DNA of 64,000 nucleotides, from the NCBI GenBank assembly GCA_964503145.1, contig CAZCYV010000001.1, positions 973,080-1,037,079 on the forward strand, read 5' to 3'. This DNA comes from RBG-16-57-11 sp964503145. GTDB lineage: Bacteria; Chloroflexota; Anaerolineae; Anaerolineales; UBA4823. Positions 52,701 through 60,848 of the stretch are shown piece by piece (position 1 is the first letter of the stretch; each line of letters starts with the position of its first letter). The notes under the pieces were generated by a model. It did not search any database. It was not told the DNA's origin and saw only the letters and a list, made by a program, of their open reading frames with translations. Position numbers and translations under genes: made by a program.

Positions 52701-53458
52701 CCGAAGTCAGCGCAGAGGTCGTCGAGGTGGAGCAGGCGGCTGAAGCGGAAACAGCGCAGGCTGAACTAAAGGCGGAAGGAGAAGTCGAAGAGATGGCCGA
52801 AACGGTTGAGCCAGCCCCCTCGGCAGCAGAAGAACCGCCGGAGCTGCCGGATTGGCTGGCAGAACCGGTCAGCGAAACGCGCGAGGAGGTTTTGGAATGG
52901 ACCCCCCCACCGCTTTCGCGACGCAAATACGATCTGAACAAAATCACTCTGGTGGAACTGGAACGACTGCCCGGCGTGGGCTTTATCCTGGCGCAGCGGA
53001 TCATCGATTACCGTAACACGCACGGCCCATTCAAGAAGATCGACGACCTGCTCAACGTGCCCGATTTTAGCCTGGCGGCGTTGGAAGGCATCCGAGAAAA
53101 CCTGTACCTAGAGGCGCCCGCCGAGCCAACGCCCGCTGCAGGGCGCACCCCCACCCAGCCCCGTCCTGGCACCGGCCCCCTGGTCCTGGCCACCGGCGCC
53201 GGGCTGCCCAATGAGGTGGTCAAAGCGCGTAAGCACCTCAGCGAGGGCTTTCTGGAAGATGCTCTCAGCATCTACAACGAGTTGATCCGCGCCAAGAAAC
53301 ACCTCTCCTGGGTGATCGAAGACTTGAGCGAAGCCAGCAACCAGTATCCCACCGAATTCTACCTCTGGCAGAGCCTGGGGGATGCCTATTTGCGCTCCGA
53401 TCAGGCCAGCCAGGCCTTGCAAGCGTTCATCCGGGCGGAAAAGCTGTTGCTGCAATAG
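49784..53458 (+). CDS. TPR protein with repeated P-x-W motifs and helix-hairpin-helix domain
   Basis: A 1224-residue acidic protein without signal or membrane segment. Residues about 1-240 are tetratricopeptide repeats (YRLLGKAYLESQRYGDAGDI, LARMYFKGELYPQAIAELRA). Residues about 285-1040 are Glu/Ala/Pro-rich and carry some 17 copies of a short motif of the form (L/I/V/M)P(E/D/S)W(L/M). Five of these form near-identical 22-residue repeats (555-664), and a 40-residue block with DEDAAFAWLESLAVRQGAQE occurs at 840 and 919. Residues about 1047-1110 are a ComEA-like helix-hairpin-helix pair (LPGVGFILAQRIIDYR), followed by more TPRs. A scaffold that displays many short linear motifs is inferred. Confidence 0.85.
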   Translation: MVAISLREYVREIEKQVDGGRNEEAIAHSRHVLESFPKYVDVYRLLGKAYLESQRYGDAGDIFQRVLSAVPDDFVAHVGMSIIREDEGNLDEAIWHMERAFDVQPSNSAIQEELRRLYGRRDNVEPPKIRLTRGALARMYFKGELYPQAIAELRAALSEDPDRLDLQVLLAETYAKAGQRAEAVEMCNQVLRRLPYCLTANRVMVEMLIGTERESEIQTYYERLIQLDPYAAHVSAAAPRAEDVPDQAIRLNKLDYKAVPPGEAAPGQPLWAATLGIEAAEMATGREEALPEWLAAGPSAPAEAPSAPAFTDQEAQAAVKAGAELPGIVSDEEQIPEWMKELGWVPASEETIKAEAALQIEEEEAAPPLAEGELAAAEIPEWLKAMAPAETLTQPEEAEEDVSPWIEQLFPAEAEAEKVEEEIELPPIEEQLEVPDWLAAEQPSEAGEIAPQEPETAPVIRAEAPAELGTEAVPDWLAEITPEGEIAGEEEGEELPEWLLESLAPKAEAVAEPTPAEGEAGWSLEEPGLAETLAAEEVTGEAEAEIAAGAEVAEEMPSWLFEGEAAPAEAAAEAAEELPSWLFEGEAAQAEGAAEAAEELPSWLFEGEAAPAESAAEAAEELPSWLFEGEAAPAEATAEAAEELPSWLSESEAAPVEGAEEVAEELPGWLFEEAPAGVIEESFAEAAEPAEELPDWLKTAGVAAAGAAALGATEWMGKEESQPEAPEEALLEEEEAEAVLAEELPEWLSEPLQAEQPAAVEEQPSEAFAFEAQEIQPAPVEAEVKEPVIIPELEEALAWLDQMLTPVAEALESAETPAPAEAEAPPPSEVPSAETPMAEMPIDEDAAFAWLESLAVRQGAQEALLLKPEERLETPPEWVYQAAEEPGETPQAEAPEVVEEAPGGEPEAAATAAPTAEGMPLDEDAAFAWLESLAVRQGAQEALLLKPEERRETPPEWLQAAAEAEVKAPASISEVSAEVVEVEQAAEAETAQAELKAEGEVEEMAETVEPAPSAAEEPPELPDWLAEPVSETREEVLEWTPPPLSRRKYDLNKITLVELERLPGVGFILAQRIIDYRNTHGPFKKIDDLLNVPDFSLAALEGIRENLYLEAPAEPTPAAGRTPTQPRPGTGPLVLATGAGLPNEVVKARKHLSEGFLEDALSIYNELIRAKKHLSWVIEDLSEASNQYPTEFYLWQSLGDAYLRSDQASQALQAFIRAEKLLLQ
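51446..51775 (+). repeat. Five tandem 66-bp repeats inside the TPR gene
   Basis: Units encode ELPSWLFEGEAAPAEAAAEA plus AE with few changes. The spacing of exactly 66 bp and the near-identity in DNA point to recent duplication or gene conversion. The fifth unit has drifted (SWLSESEAAPVEG). Confidence 0.85.
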
Positions 53459-53493
53459 ACGTGAGCCGGCCCGCAAAGCAGGAATGAGTGAGC

Positions 53494-53530
53494 ATGCGGC
53501 GGCTTGTCCGCCGCATTTCGTTTCTTCTTT
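53494..53530 (+). terminator. Rho-independent terminator after the TPR gene
   Basis: The 9-bp arms atgcggcgg and ccgccgcat flank cttgt, followed by ttcgtttcttcttttt. Confidence 0.85.
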
Positions 53531-53566
53531 TTCGGCGTTCAAGAGAGATGATGCCGCCATCGGCGT

Positions 53567-53572
53567 TATAAT
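53567..53572 (+). promoter_or_regulatory. -10 box for ndk
   Basis: TATAAT lies 42 bp before the GTG start, after the TPR gene terminator. No clear -35 box is seen. Confidence 0.4.
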
Positions 53573-53614
53573 AAGCACTCACAATCTCAACATAGCACTC
53601 GTTGGAGGACCCAC

Positions 53615-54067
53615 GTGGAACAAACGCTCGTTTTAGTCAAGCCGGATGGCGTGCAGCGCGGCCTGATTGGGGAGGTCATCACCCGTCTGGAGCGGCGCGG
53701 CCTGCGCCTGGTAGGCGCCAAGTTCATGCAAGTCAGCCAGGAATTGGCGGAGACGCATTATGCGATCCACAAAGGCAAGCCCTTCTATGAAGGGCTGATC
53801 CGCTACATCACCTCGGCGCCGGTGATGGCAATGGTCTGGGAAGGGCCAAACGCGGTGGCTGCCGTGCGGCAGACGATGGGCGCAACCCGCCCTACCGAAG
53901 CCGCGCCGGGCACCCTGCGGCACGACTTCGCCCTGGAGGTCGGACGCAACCTGACCCATGCATCGGACACCCCAGAGAACGGTGTCAAAGAAGTCGAGTT
54001 GTGGTTTGCCCCTCAGGAACTGGTCGCCTGGGGTCGCGAAGTTGATCGCTGGATCTTCGAATCATAA
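53615..54067 (+). CDS. ndk: Nucleoside diphosphate kinase
   Basis: A 150-residue enzyme starting at GTG, with GGAGG six bases upstream. It moves the gamma-phosphate of ATP to other nucleoside diphosphates through a phospho-histidine, here His115 in RNLTHASDTPENG. The usual HGSD is HASD. Other family marks are TLVLVKPDGVQRGLIGE, KPFYEGLIRYI and ATRPTEAAPGTLRHDF. Normal length for the family. Confidence 0.97.
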   Translation: MEQTLVLVKPDGVQRGLIGEVITRLERRGLRLVGAKFMQVSQELAETHYAIHKGKPFYEGLIRYITSAPVMAMVWEGPNAVAAVRQTMGATRPTEAAPGTLRHDFALEVGRNLTHASDTPENGVKEVELWFAPQELVAWGREVDRWIFES

Positions 54068-54089
54068 TCCGCATCGTGCCGAAACATTT

Positions 54090-54133
54090 GATGCGAGGCG
54101 CTTTTGAGCAGCAGTTCACCAGCGCCTCGCATC
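54090..54133. repeat. Perfect 13-bp inverted repeat between ndk and the radical SAM gene
   Basis: The arms gatgcgaggcgct and agcgcctcgcatc are exact complements with an 18-base spacer. No T tract follows on the plus strand. It could be a weak terminator, an attenuator or a protein site. Confidence 0.55.
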
Positions 54134-54183
54134 CGGAAAGACCTTATCCGTTGAAAAATAGCAGATGATCGAGGAACTTAACG

Positions 54184-56121
54184 GTGAAAACATCGAGTGA
54201 AATTGAAAACTTCCTGGAACGCACATTGATCAAGGTGCAAAAGCCGGCGCGCTACACCGGCGGCGAGATCAACCAGGTGGTCAAAGACTGGGAGAGCGTC
54301 CAGACTCGCGTGGCGCTGGTTTTTCCCGATCTTTACGACCTGGGGATGTCCAACCTGGGCTGGGCGATCCTGTACGATCTGCTCAATCAGCGCGAGGACG
54401 CGCTGGCTGAGCGCGCCTTCGCCCCATGGAGCGATATGGAAGCCGCCATGCGGGCGGCGGGCGTCCCGCTGTACTCGCTCGAAAGCAAGCGCCCGCTGGC
54501 CGAATTCGACATCATCGGCTTTTCCCTGCCCTATGAAACGTTATACACCAACACGCTGAACCTGATCGACCTGGCCGGCTTGCCGCTGTTCTCGGCCGAG
54601 CGCAATGAACGCCACCCCTTGATCATCGCCGGCGGCCACGCCACCTACAACCCCGAACCGATGCATGCCTTCATCGACGCCTTCGTGATTGGCGAGGGCG
54701 AAGAGGTGATCCACGATATCGTCCAGGCGCACCAGGCGTGGAAACGCAGCGGCGCCAGCCGTCATGAGTTGCTGATCGCGCTGGCGCAGGTCTGGGGGGT
54801 GTATGTGCCTGCCCTCTACGAAGCGCATTACGAGGCCGATGGGGTATTCTCTCATATCGAGAAACGGGTGGACGAAGCACCGCTGCCGGTGGTCAAGCGC
54901 ATTGTCGCCAAACTGCCGCCGCCTACCACCCGGCTGCTCGTTCCATACATCGACACGGTGCACAACCGCGTGCCGATCGAGATCATGCGCGGCTGCACGC
55001 GCGGTTGCCGCTTTTGCCAGGCCGGGATGATCACCCGCCCGGTGCGCGAGCGGCCAGTGGACGAAATCCTGGATGCGATCGAAGAGGCGCTGAGGCGCAC
55101 CGGTTTCGAGGAGATCGGCTTGCTCTCGCTGTCTTCATCGGACTACACCCACATCCTGGAGCTGGTGCAAAAGGTGAGCGAGCGCTTTGCCGGGCGAAAC
55201 CTGCAAGTCTCGCTGCCCTCGCTGCGAATCGAGTCCTTTTCGGTCGAACTGATGGACGCGCTGAAGGATTCGCGACGCAGCGGCTTCACCCTGGCGCCCG
55301 AGGCTGCCACCGAACGGATGCGCGAGATCATCAACAAGCCGGTCAGCACACAACAACTGTTGGAGACTGCCCGGGCGATCTACTCACACGGCTGGCATAA
55401 CATCAAGCTGTATTTCATGATTGGACACCCTTCCGAGACCCTCGCAGACGTCCAGGCGATCGCCGATCTGTGCAAAGCCGTGTTGGCGGAGGGGCGGCGG
55501 ATCATCGGCCGGCGCGCCCAGGTGACCGCTGGCGTGAGCACCTTCATCCCCAAGCCGCACACCCCCTTCCAATGGGCGCCGTGCGACACGATGGAACAAA
55601 TCGCCGCCAAGCAGACCTTGCTCAAACAGAGCCTGCGCGGCCCGGGGCTAAAACTGAATTGGAACTCGCCCGAGGACACCATGCTGGAAGCCTGGTTGTC
55701 GCGCGGCGACCGGCGCATGGCGGAGGTGGTCTATCAGGCCTGGAAGCGCGGCGCCAAATTCGATGCCTGGAAGGATCACTTCCGTTACGATTTGTGGTTG
55801 GAGGCCTTCACCGCGGTGGGGCTACAGCCGGAATTCTACACTCACCGTGAGCGGCCCATCGACGAAACTTTCCCCTGGGAGCACATCAGCACCACAGTGC
55901 GCAAGAAGTTCCTCACCGAGGATTACCTGTGGAGCTTGCAGGGCAAGACGCGGATCGATTGCCGCGAGCGTTGCTTCGCCTGCGGCATCCTGCCCACCTT
56001 TGCGGAAATGCGCCGTGCAAACCCGGGCGAGGTGTGGCAATGTCCAGAAGTGAAGAGCAAGCGCATTCCGGTGGAGGAGATCGGCCTGATCCCGACAGAG
56101 AGCCTGGCGAGCAGCGACTGA
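54184..56121 (+). CDS. TIGR03960-type B12-binding-like radical SAM protein
   Basis: A 645-residue protein starting at GTG. The N-terminal third is a B12-binding-like Rossmann region (VALVFPDLYDLGMSNLGWAI, PLIIAGGHATYNPEPMHAFI). The radical SAM cluster motif RGCTRGCRFCQ has Cys271, Cys275 and Cys278, followed by a TIM barrel (EEIGLLSLSSSDYTHI, GFTLAPEAATERMREIINKP). A C-terminal pair of cysteines is in CRERCFACGI. The reaction is not known; it is paired with TIGR03936 in very many genomes, as here. The gap between the two is 17 bp. Confidence 0.92.
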   Translation: MKTSSEIENFLERTLIKVQKPARYTGGEINQVVKDWESVQTRVALVFPDLYDLGMSNLGWAILYDLLNQREDALAERAFAPWSDMEAAMRAAGVPLYSLESKRPLAEFDIIGFSLPYETLYTNTLNLIDLAGLPLFSAERNERHPLIIAGGHATYNPEPMHAFIDAFVIGEGEEVIHDIVQAHQAWKRSGASRHELLIALAQVWGVYVPALYEAHYEADGVFSHIEKRVDEAPLPVVKRIVAKLPPPTTRLLVPYIDTVHNRVPIEIMRGCTRGCRFCQAGMITRPVRERPVDEILDAIEEALRRTGFEEIGLLSLSSSDYTHILELVQKVSERFAGRNLQVSLPSLRIESFSVELMDALKDSRRSGFTLAPEAATERMREIINKPVSTQQLLETARAIYSHGWHNIKLYFMIGHPSETLADVQAIADLCKAVLAEGRRIIGRRAQVTAGVSTFIPKPHTPFQWAPCDTMEQIAAKQTLLKQSLRGPGLKLNWNSPEDTMLEAWLSRGDRRMAEVVYQAWKRGAKFDAWKDHFRYDLWLEAFTAVGLQPEFYTHRERPIDETFPWEHISTTVRKKFLTEDYLWSLQGKTRIDCRERCFACGILPTFAEMRRANPGEVWQCPEVKSKRIPVEEIGLIPTESLASSD

Positions 56122-56138
56122 GCGCCTATTGAGCGGCC

Positions 56139-56786
56139 ATGACCCAACGCCTGCGCCTGACCTTTGCCAAGACCGAAGCGATGCGCTTCACCGGCCACCT
56201 GGACCTGCACCACACCTGGGAGCGCACATTCCGGCGCGCCGGGCTGCCGCTGGCCTACAGCCAGGGCTTCAACCCCCACCCCCGGTTGAACCTGGCCTCG
56301 GCGCTGCCGTTGGGTTTCACCAGCGAATGCGAAGTGATCGATGTCTGGCTGGAAGAGGAGATGGCGCTAGAATCGGTAAGGGCGGCGTTAGAGCCGGCTC
56401 TGCCGCCGGGTTTGCGCCTGCTGGATCTGCAGGCCGTCGAGGCGCATCGTCCAGCTTTGCAGAGCGAGTTGCTGGCCAGCGAGTTCGCGGTTACCCTGTT
56501 GGAGGCGGTTCCAGACCTGGAGGCGCGCTGCCAGACCATATTGCAGGCCCCCAGCCTGCCGCGCCTGCGCCGGGGCAAAGATTACGATCTACACCCGCTG
56601 ATCCTGGCGCTGGCCCCCTTGCCCGATGATCCCCAAGGCAGGCAGCGCCTGTTCCTGAGCCTGGCGGCGCGCGAAGGCGCCACTGGCCGGCCGGAGGAAG
56701 TGCTGGACGCCCTGGGCATCCAACCCGATCAGGCGCGCGTGCACCGCACACGTCTGGTTTTCCAGGAACAATCAATCAGCAATTGA
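56139..56786 (+). CDS. TIGR03936-type radical SAM-associated protein (DUF2344)
   Basis: A 215-residue protein beginning QRLRLTFAKTEAMRFTGHLD, then WERTFRRAGLPLAYSQGFNP and LNLASALPLGFTSECEVIDV, the signature of DUF2344. The family is the constant partner of the preceding radical SAM protein, and in other bacteria both sit next to RNase E/G and rplU, which are not seen here. A tRNA-Arg gene follows. The molecular function is unknown. Confidence 0.93.
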   Translation: MTQRLRLTFAKTEAMRFTGHLDLHHTWERTFRRAGLPLAYSQGFNPHPRLNLASALPLGFTSECEVIDVWLEEEMALESVRAALEPALPPGLRLLDLQAVEAHRPALQSELLASEFAVTLLEAVPDLEARCQTILQAPSLPRLRRGKDYDLHPLILALAPLPDDPQGRQRLFLSLAAREGATGRPEEVLDALGIQPDQARVHRTRLVFQEQSISN

Positions 56787-56832
56787 GGGACTTTTTCCCC
56801 ATCCCCTGAGTTGAGCATCGCAAGCGCAAGTC

Positions 56833-56861
56833 TTGGAGGCTGCGATGGTGTGTGGTAAAAT
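56833..56861 (+). promoter_or_regulatory. Promoter of tRNA-Arg(CCG)
   Basis: TTGGAG, a 17-bp spacer and TAAAAT lie ten bases before the tRNA 5' end. Confidence 0.65.
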
Positions 56862-56871
56862 CGCTGTGCCT

Positions 56872-56943
<72 letters not shown>

Positions 56944-56976
56944 CCTGAGAAGCCCAGCAGCCGACATTCAGCGGTT

Positions 56977-57534
56977 TTACACCTCAAACGGCTGCAGGCA
57001 GGCGTGACACACGATCTTGGCTTTTTCTAGCACTGAGCTGGCAACCTGGATAGTGCGCGGTGGGTCACAAGAGCAATGCGCAGCAAGCAACGGCGGTTGA
57101 TCGGCAGCATATTGTTCCATCAGTTTGTCAACCAGAATCATGGCTTGCAAGAAGCTATAGTTTTGATTGATAGCATCCGATAGATCTTTGAGCCAGGGTT
57201 GCCATCTTTGCTCTGCTTCGGGGGCCAGCATCCAGATATTCTGACCGGTAACTGGATCATGGATTGACACCAATCCAAAGGCTCGGGCTGGGCGGGTATA
57301 CCAGGGCGAAAATCGACCGACGTTTTCCACGATATCCAACAACATGTTCACAAACACTGTATTAGCTGCCCGTATCGGGTCGCTTAGAGGTGCGCCTTCG
57401 AAGAGCGATTTGATATCCGGCAGTTTACCAGATGCATCATAATAGCAGCATAAGGTATGCCAGATTTGCTCCAGCAAATCGTTTAAGGTGTCAACGGGTA
57501 GAGCAACCCATTCGGGTTGACCAGTTGTAGCCAT
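56977..57534 (-). CDS. Unknown protein with C-terminal cysteine pairs, downstream of hdrCB
   Basis: ATG 57534 is chosen because GAAGG lies five bases upstream (185 residues); a GTG at 57558 is the longer option. The protein is soluble and mostly helical, with VDTLNDLLEQIWHTLCCYYD and WYTRPARAFGLVSIHDPVTG, and ends in a zinc-ribbon-like arrangement CSC...CHAC about 28 residues apart. It lies 78 bp behind hdrCB on the same strand and may be the last gene of that operon. I do not recognise the family; an accessory or metal-binding role is a guess. Confidence 0.65.
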   Translation of the reverse strand: MATTGQPEWVALPVDTLNDLLEQIWHTLCCYYDASGKLPDIKSLFEGAPLSDPIRAANTVFVNMLLDIVENVGRFSPWYTRPARAFGLVSIHDPVTGQNIWMLAPEAEQRWQPWLKDLSDAINQNYSFLQAMILVDKLMEQYAADQPPLLAAHCSCDPPRTIQVASSVLEKAKIVCHACLQPFEV

Positions 57535-57612
57535 CGGAACCTTCCCGTTTCCGATCACTGTGCCGGTAATGGCGCAGGAACCACCATTTCATCCCAGGGC
57601 CTTGCAGGCCCA

Positions 57613-59022
57613 CTACAACAATTCCCGGCTCAGAAGCACAGGCCTTGGGTCAATCAGATTCTTTTGAAGCAAGGCAGCCTGCGGCAGGCCAAGGGCTATT
57701 GCCATCAACTGGGTAAAGAACAACACGGGCATTGCTTCGGGCAAGTTCATCTGAAACTGGCGCGCGTCAAGGTTGATGTGACACAGCGGACAGGCGACGG
57801 CAATCACATCCGCCCCAGACCGACGGGCCTCTTGAATTAGCCGCTGACTAAGTTGGATCACAATGTCGGGGCGGGATAACGAATGAGACGCGCCGCAGCA
57901 GGCAGTTTTGTAGGACCAGTCTATCACTTCAGCGCCAAGACCTCTCATAATCTCATCCATTTGGGTGGGGTTTTCTGGGTTTTCGGCTTCGGTCACTTGC
58001 GGCGGGCGGCTCAGCAGGCAGCCATAGTAACATACTACTCGCAGGCCTTGGAGCGGTTTTACCACTCGAGCCTGGAGCTGCTCTTTGCTGAGATGATTGT
58101 AGATGGTCTCCACCAGAGAGTTGACCCTTACCTGATCCTGATAGCTGTAGGCGATGGCATTTTCAACGACTTTGCGACGCTGTGGATTATGGCGGATTTC
58201 ATAAAGGGCAGCTTTATGACGGTTAAAGCAAGCAGCGCATGGCATTGTCACTTCTTTAAAACCGCTTTGTTCGATTAATGCCAGGTTCTGCATTGGCAAC
58301 CGCAGGGCTTCATCGGGATTGACGCGGTGGGCCGCACTGCTGCCGCAACACACCCAGCCCCTGGGTTCGATCAAATTCAACCCCAGGGCTTTACAGGTGG
58401 CTTTGGAAGATTCGTTATATTCGGGTGAAGTCGCATCTAAAGAGCATCCCGGGTAATAGGCGATGGCGCTGCTGGCACCAGCGATGCGCCTGGCATTACG
58501 GGACGGGCGCGTTAGGTGAGGGATAAATGGGATCTTGTTCCTGCGCACTAGGCGCTCGGCCAAATCCAGATCGCTGAACAGGTCACCCGTGCGAAGTTTC
58601 ATTTCTGCAATCAGCCCTACTTCGAAAGCGCGCCCCCACAGATGCACCTCACGCATAAAGGCCTCATTGAACACTTTGACTTCGGTGACCGGCGGTTTCC
58701 TGCCCTGCGCCAGAGCCGTACGAATGAGGTAATCCATAATGGCCGCGATATCCAGCCCTTGTGGACAACGCGTGGTACAGGTTTGGCAACCAGCGCATAA
58801 CCAGGGAGTCTTAGATCCGAGAGCGATGTCTTCCTGCCCAAGTTGCAAAGCGCGCATCACCTGATTGGGTTGCCAATCGAAAAATTCGCTCAGAGGGCAG
58901 CCGCTGGAACATTTGACACACTGGTAACACAGATAAACGTTCTGGCCTAGTTCATCCTGGACGCGTTTTGCCAGGTTTGGGTTAATCTGGCTAGCTTCAG
59001 TGGAGAGCTGTGAGTCACGCAT
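57613..59022 (-). CDS. hdrB: Fused heterodisulfide reductase subunits C and B
   Basis: ATG 59022 has GGAG seven bases upstream and overlaps the metF stop by eight bases; 469 residues. The N-terminal HdrC part has two [4Fe-4S] motifs, CYQCVKCSSGCP (Cys32, 35, 38, 42) and CAGCQTCTTRCP (Cys76, 79, 82, 86). The HdrB part has both complete CCG domains: Cys193, Cys225-226, Cys262/265 and Cys335, Cys375-376, Cys411/414. These ligate the noncubane clusters in known HdrB. In methanogens B and C are separate. The disulfide or other acceptor used here is unknown. Confidence 0.92.
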   Translation of the reverse strand: MRDSQLSTEASQINPNLAKRVQDELGQNVYLCYQCVKCSSGCPLSEFFDWQPNQVMRALQLGQEDIALGSKTPWLCAGCQTCTTRCPQGLDIAAIMDYLIRTALAQGRKPPVTEVKVFNEAFMREVHLWGRAFEVGLIAEMKLRTGDLFSDLDLAERLVRRNKIPFIPHLTRPSRNARRIAGASSAIAYYPGCSLDATSPEYNESSKATCKALGLNLIEPRGWVCCGSSAAHRVNPDEALRLPMQNLALIEQSGFKEVTMPCAACFNRHKAALYEIRHNPQRRKVVENAIAYSYQDQVRVNSLVETIYNHLSKEQLQARVVKPLQGLRVVCYYGCLLSRPPQVTEAENPENPTQMDEIMRGLGAEVIDWSYKTACCGASHSLSRPDIVIQLSQRLIQEARRSGADVIAVACPLCHINLDARQFQMNLPEAMPVLFFTQLMAIALGLPQAALLQKNLIDPRPVLLSRELL

Positions 59023-60079
59023 TGGCACCTCCGGTTTCTATGACCGGGCGAGGATATAACCCAGCGCCCTCAACGATAGGCTTGACAGCGTCCTCCCACT
59101 CGATAGCCATAATATGTATGCCGGCTACCCCTTTGATCTTCTGGAGTTCTTTAATCAGCTCAATGCAGATCTGGATGCCTTCTTGCTTCCATGCCTCGGA
59201 GCGAGCCTTTTTATCCTCTTTGGTCAATTCGTCCTTGCTCTTGCCCGCCCAGGGCGCCCCTGCCTGCTCCATGCGTTCGATCAGGGAGTTGGGTACCAGA
59301 ATGCCCGGAACGCTGTCTCTCATATACTTGGCCATTGCTGGACTTTTGAGCGGCCCTACCCCCGCCAGGATGTAGGTTTGTTTGTGCAAACCCAGTTCAC
59401 GCACTTTTTCCATGAATCTGGCGAAGGCATCCACATCATATACCAGTTGTGTCTGAATGAAGTTGGCGCCCGCTTTGACCTTCTTCGCCAGGCGGTAAGG
59501 GCGAAATTCGACCGGATCGGCAAAAGGCGCAGCGGCGGCGCCAATAAAAAAGCGCGGCTCCGGACCTTTGAAAGGCTCACCACATTGAAAAACCTTCTCA
59601 TCGCGCATCGCCGTCACTATTTGCACCAACTGGATTGAGTCGATATCGAAAACATTTTTAGCGCCGGGATGGTTGCCAAAGGTCTGGTGATCGCCGGTCA
59701 GGCAGAGCAAGTTGCGCATGCCCAGGGCGTAGGCGCCCAGCAAGTCGCTTTGAATGGCCAGCCGGTTTCGATCGCGGCAGGTCATCTGGATCACCGGTTC
59801 CAGGCCTTCCTGCACCAGAATTGCGCCGGCCCCAATGCTGGACATGCGTACGATAGCGGTCTGGTTATCGGTGATGTTAACCGCATCACAGTAACCGCGC
59901 AGCAGAGAGGCTTTCTTGCGGATGACCTGTGGGTCAGCGCTCTGCGGAGGGCCTAACTCTGCGGTGACAGCAAAATGGCCAGCGCGCAAGACACGTTCCA
60001 GGTTAGAGCCGGAGAGGTAGCCATTGCTGGACTGATCTGTTTCGATCGCTCGTCTCTGAGGGGCTATTTGATCCATCAT
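59015..60079 (-). CDS. metF: Methylenetetrahydrofolate reductase, catalytic subunit
   Basis: A 354-residue flavoprotein of the MTHFR TIM-barrel family: LRAGHFAVTAELGPPQSADP, YCDAVNITDNQTAIVRMSS, GMRNLLCLTGDHQTFGNHPG, AGANFIQTQLVYDVDAFARF and AGVGPLKSPAMAKYMRDSVP. It reduces methylene-THF to methyl-THF in the methyl branch of the Wood-Ljungdahl pathway. GGAGG lies before a double ATG. It follows metV by 3 bp. Longer than E. coli MetF (about 300), as usual for the acetogen-type enzyme that works with MetV. Confidence 0.95.
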   Translation of the reverse strand: MMDQIAPQRRAIETDQSSNGYLSGSNLERVLRAGHFAVTAELGPPQSADPQVIRKKASLLRGYCDAVNITDNQTAIVRMSSIGAGAILVQEGLEPVIQMTCRDRNRLAIQSDLLGAYALGMRNLLCLTGDHQTFGNHPGAKNVFDIDSIQLVQIVTAMRDEKVFQCGEPFKGPEPRFFIGAAAAPFADPVEFRPYRLAKKVKAGANFIQTQLVYDVDAFARFMEKVRELGLHKQTYILAGVGPLKSPAMAKYMRDSVPGILVPNSLIERMEQAGAPWAGKSKDELTKEDKKARSEAWKQEGIQICIELIKELQKIKGVAGIHIMAIEWEDAVKPIVEGAGLYPRPVIETGGANA

Positions 60080-60082
60080 GAC

Positions 60083-60766
60083 TTATTCCTCCTCGCCAGG
60101 CAAACGCAGGTCTGGGCGTACGATTTTACGCGGGCCGCCATCGCGGGATTGGCGCCAGTTCTTGGGCGGCCGCACTTCCAACAAGAGATCCAGCCTGTTC
60201 ATACTGGTCAGGCGATCATAGATCAACTGCCAGGCGCAAGGAACGTCTGGGCTGATTTCACAGTGTCCATGTTCCGACCCGCCGCAAGGGCCATTTAGCA
60301 AGGACTTTGAACAGCGTGAAATGGGGCAAATGCCGCCAGTTAGCCCCAAAATGCAGTCGCCGCAGGCAGCGCAACGCTCTTCCCAAACCCCTTGTTCGGT
60401 AGGTAGTCCGAGGAAGGAAGTGTTTAATCCGGGCACGACCCAGGTGCGTGGAAAATGCTCGGCGATGGCTTGAACGCCGATTCCGCAACCCAACGAGAGC
60501 ACCAATTCGGATGCGGCAACCTGTTCGGCGATCTGATCCAGATACTCCCACTCACACTGGCGTTGTACGGTGACATCGGTGATGGATTTTGGCTCGCCCT
60601 CTAACTTAAAAGCCATGCGCAGCGAAGAGGAAACAATGGCCGCCTCGCGCGCTCCACCTGCAAAGCAAACCGTTACGCAGGTCCCGCAGCCTACCACCAG
60701 CACGTTCCTGGCGCCGCCAACCAGGGTTTTTAGTTCCTGGAGTGATTTTTGCTCGGCTATGATCAT
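60083..60766 (-). CDS. metV: MetV, iron-sulfur partner of MetF
   Basis: A 227-residue protein with the MTHFR_C domain: VLVVGCGTCVTVCFAGGARE near the start, SLGCGIGVQAIAE, and the cysteine-rich C-terminus CAACGDCILGLTGGICPISR then CSKSLLNGPCGG. In acetogens MetV supplies Fe-S clusters and connects MetF to its electron donor. GAGG precedes the ATG. It lies between mvhD (82-bp gap) and metF. Confidence 0.93.
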   Translation of the reverse strand: MIIAEQKSLQELKTLVGGARNVLVVGCGTCVTVCFAGGAREAAIVSSSLRMAFKLEGEPKSITDVTVQRQCEWEYLDQIAEQVAASELVLSLGCGIGVQAIAEHFPRTWVVPGLNTSFLGLPTEQGVWEERCAACGDCILGLTGGICPISRCSKSLLNGPCGGSEHGHCEISPDVPCAWQLIYDRLTSMNRLDLLLEVRPPKNWRQSRDGGPRKIVRPDLRLPGEEE

Positions 60767-60848
60767 GAGACTACCCTCCGCGTCGGATAAACATAGACCA
60801 ATTTTCAGGAATACCTTTTCATTATTTGGCCTGCATATTTTTCATCTC

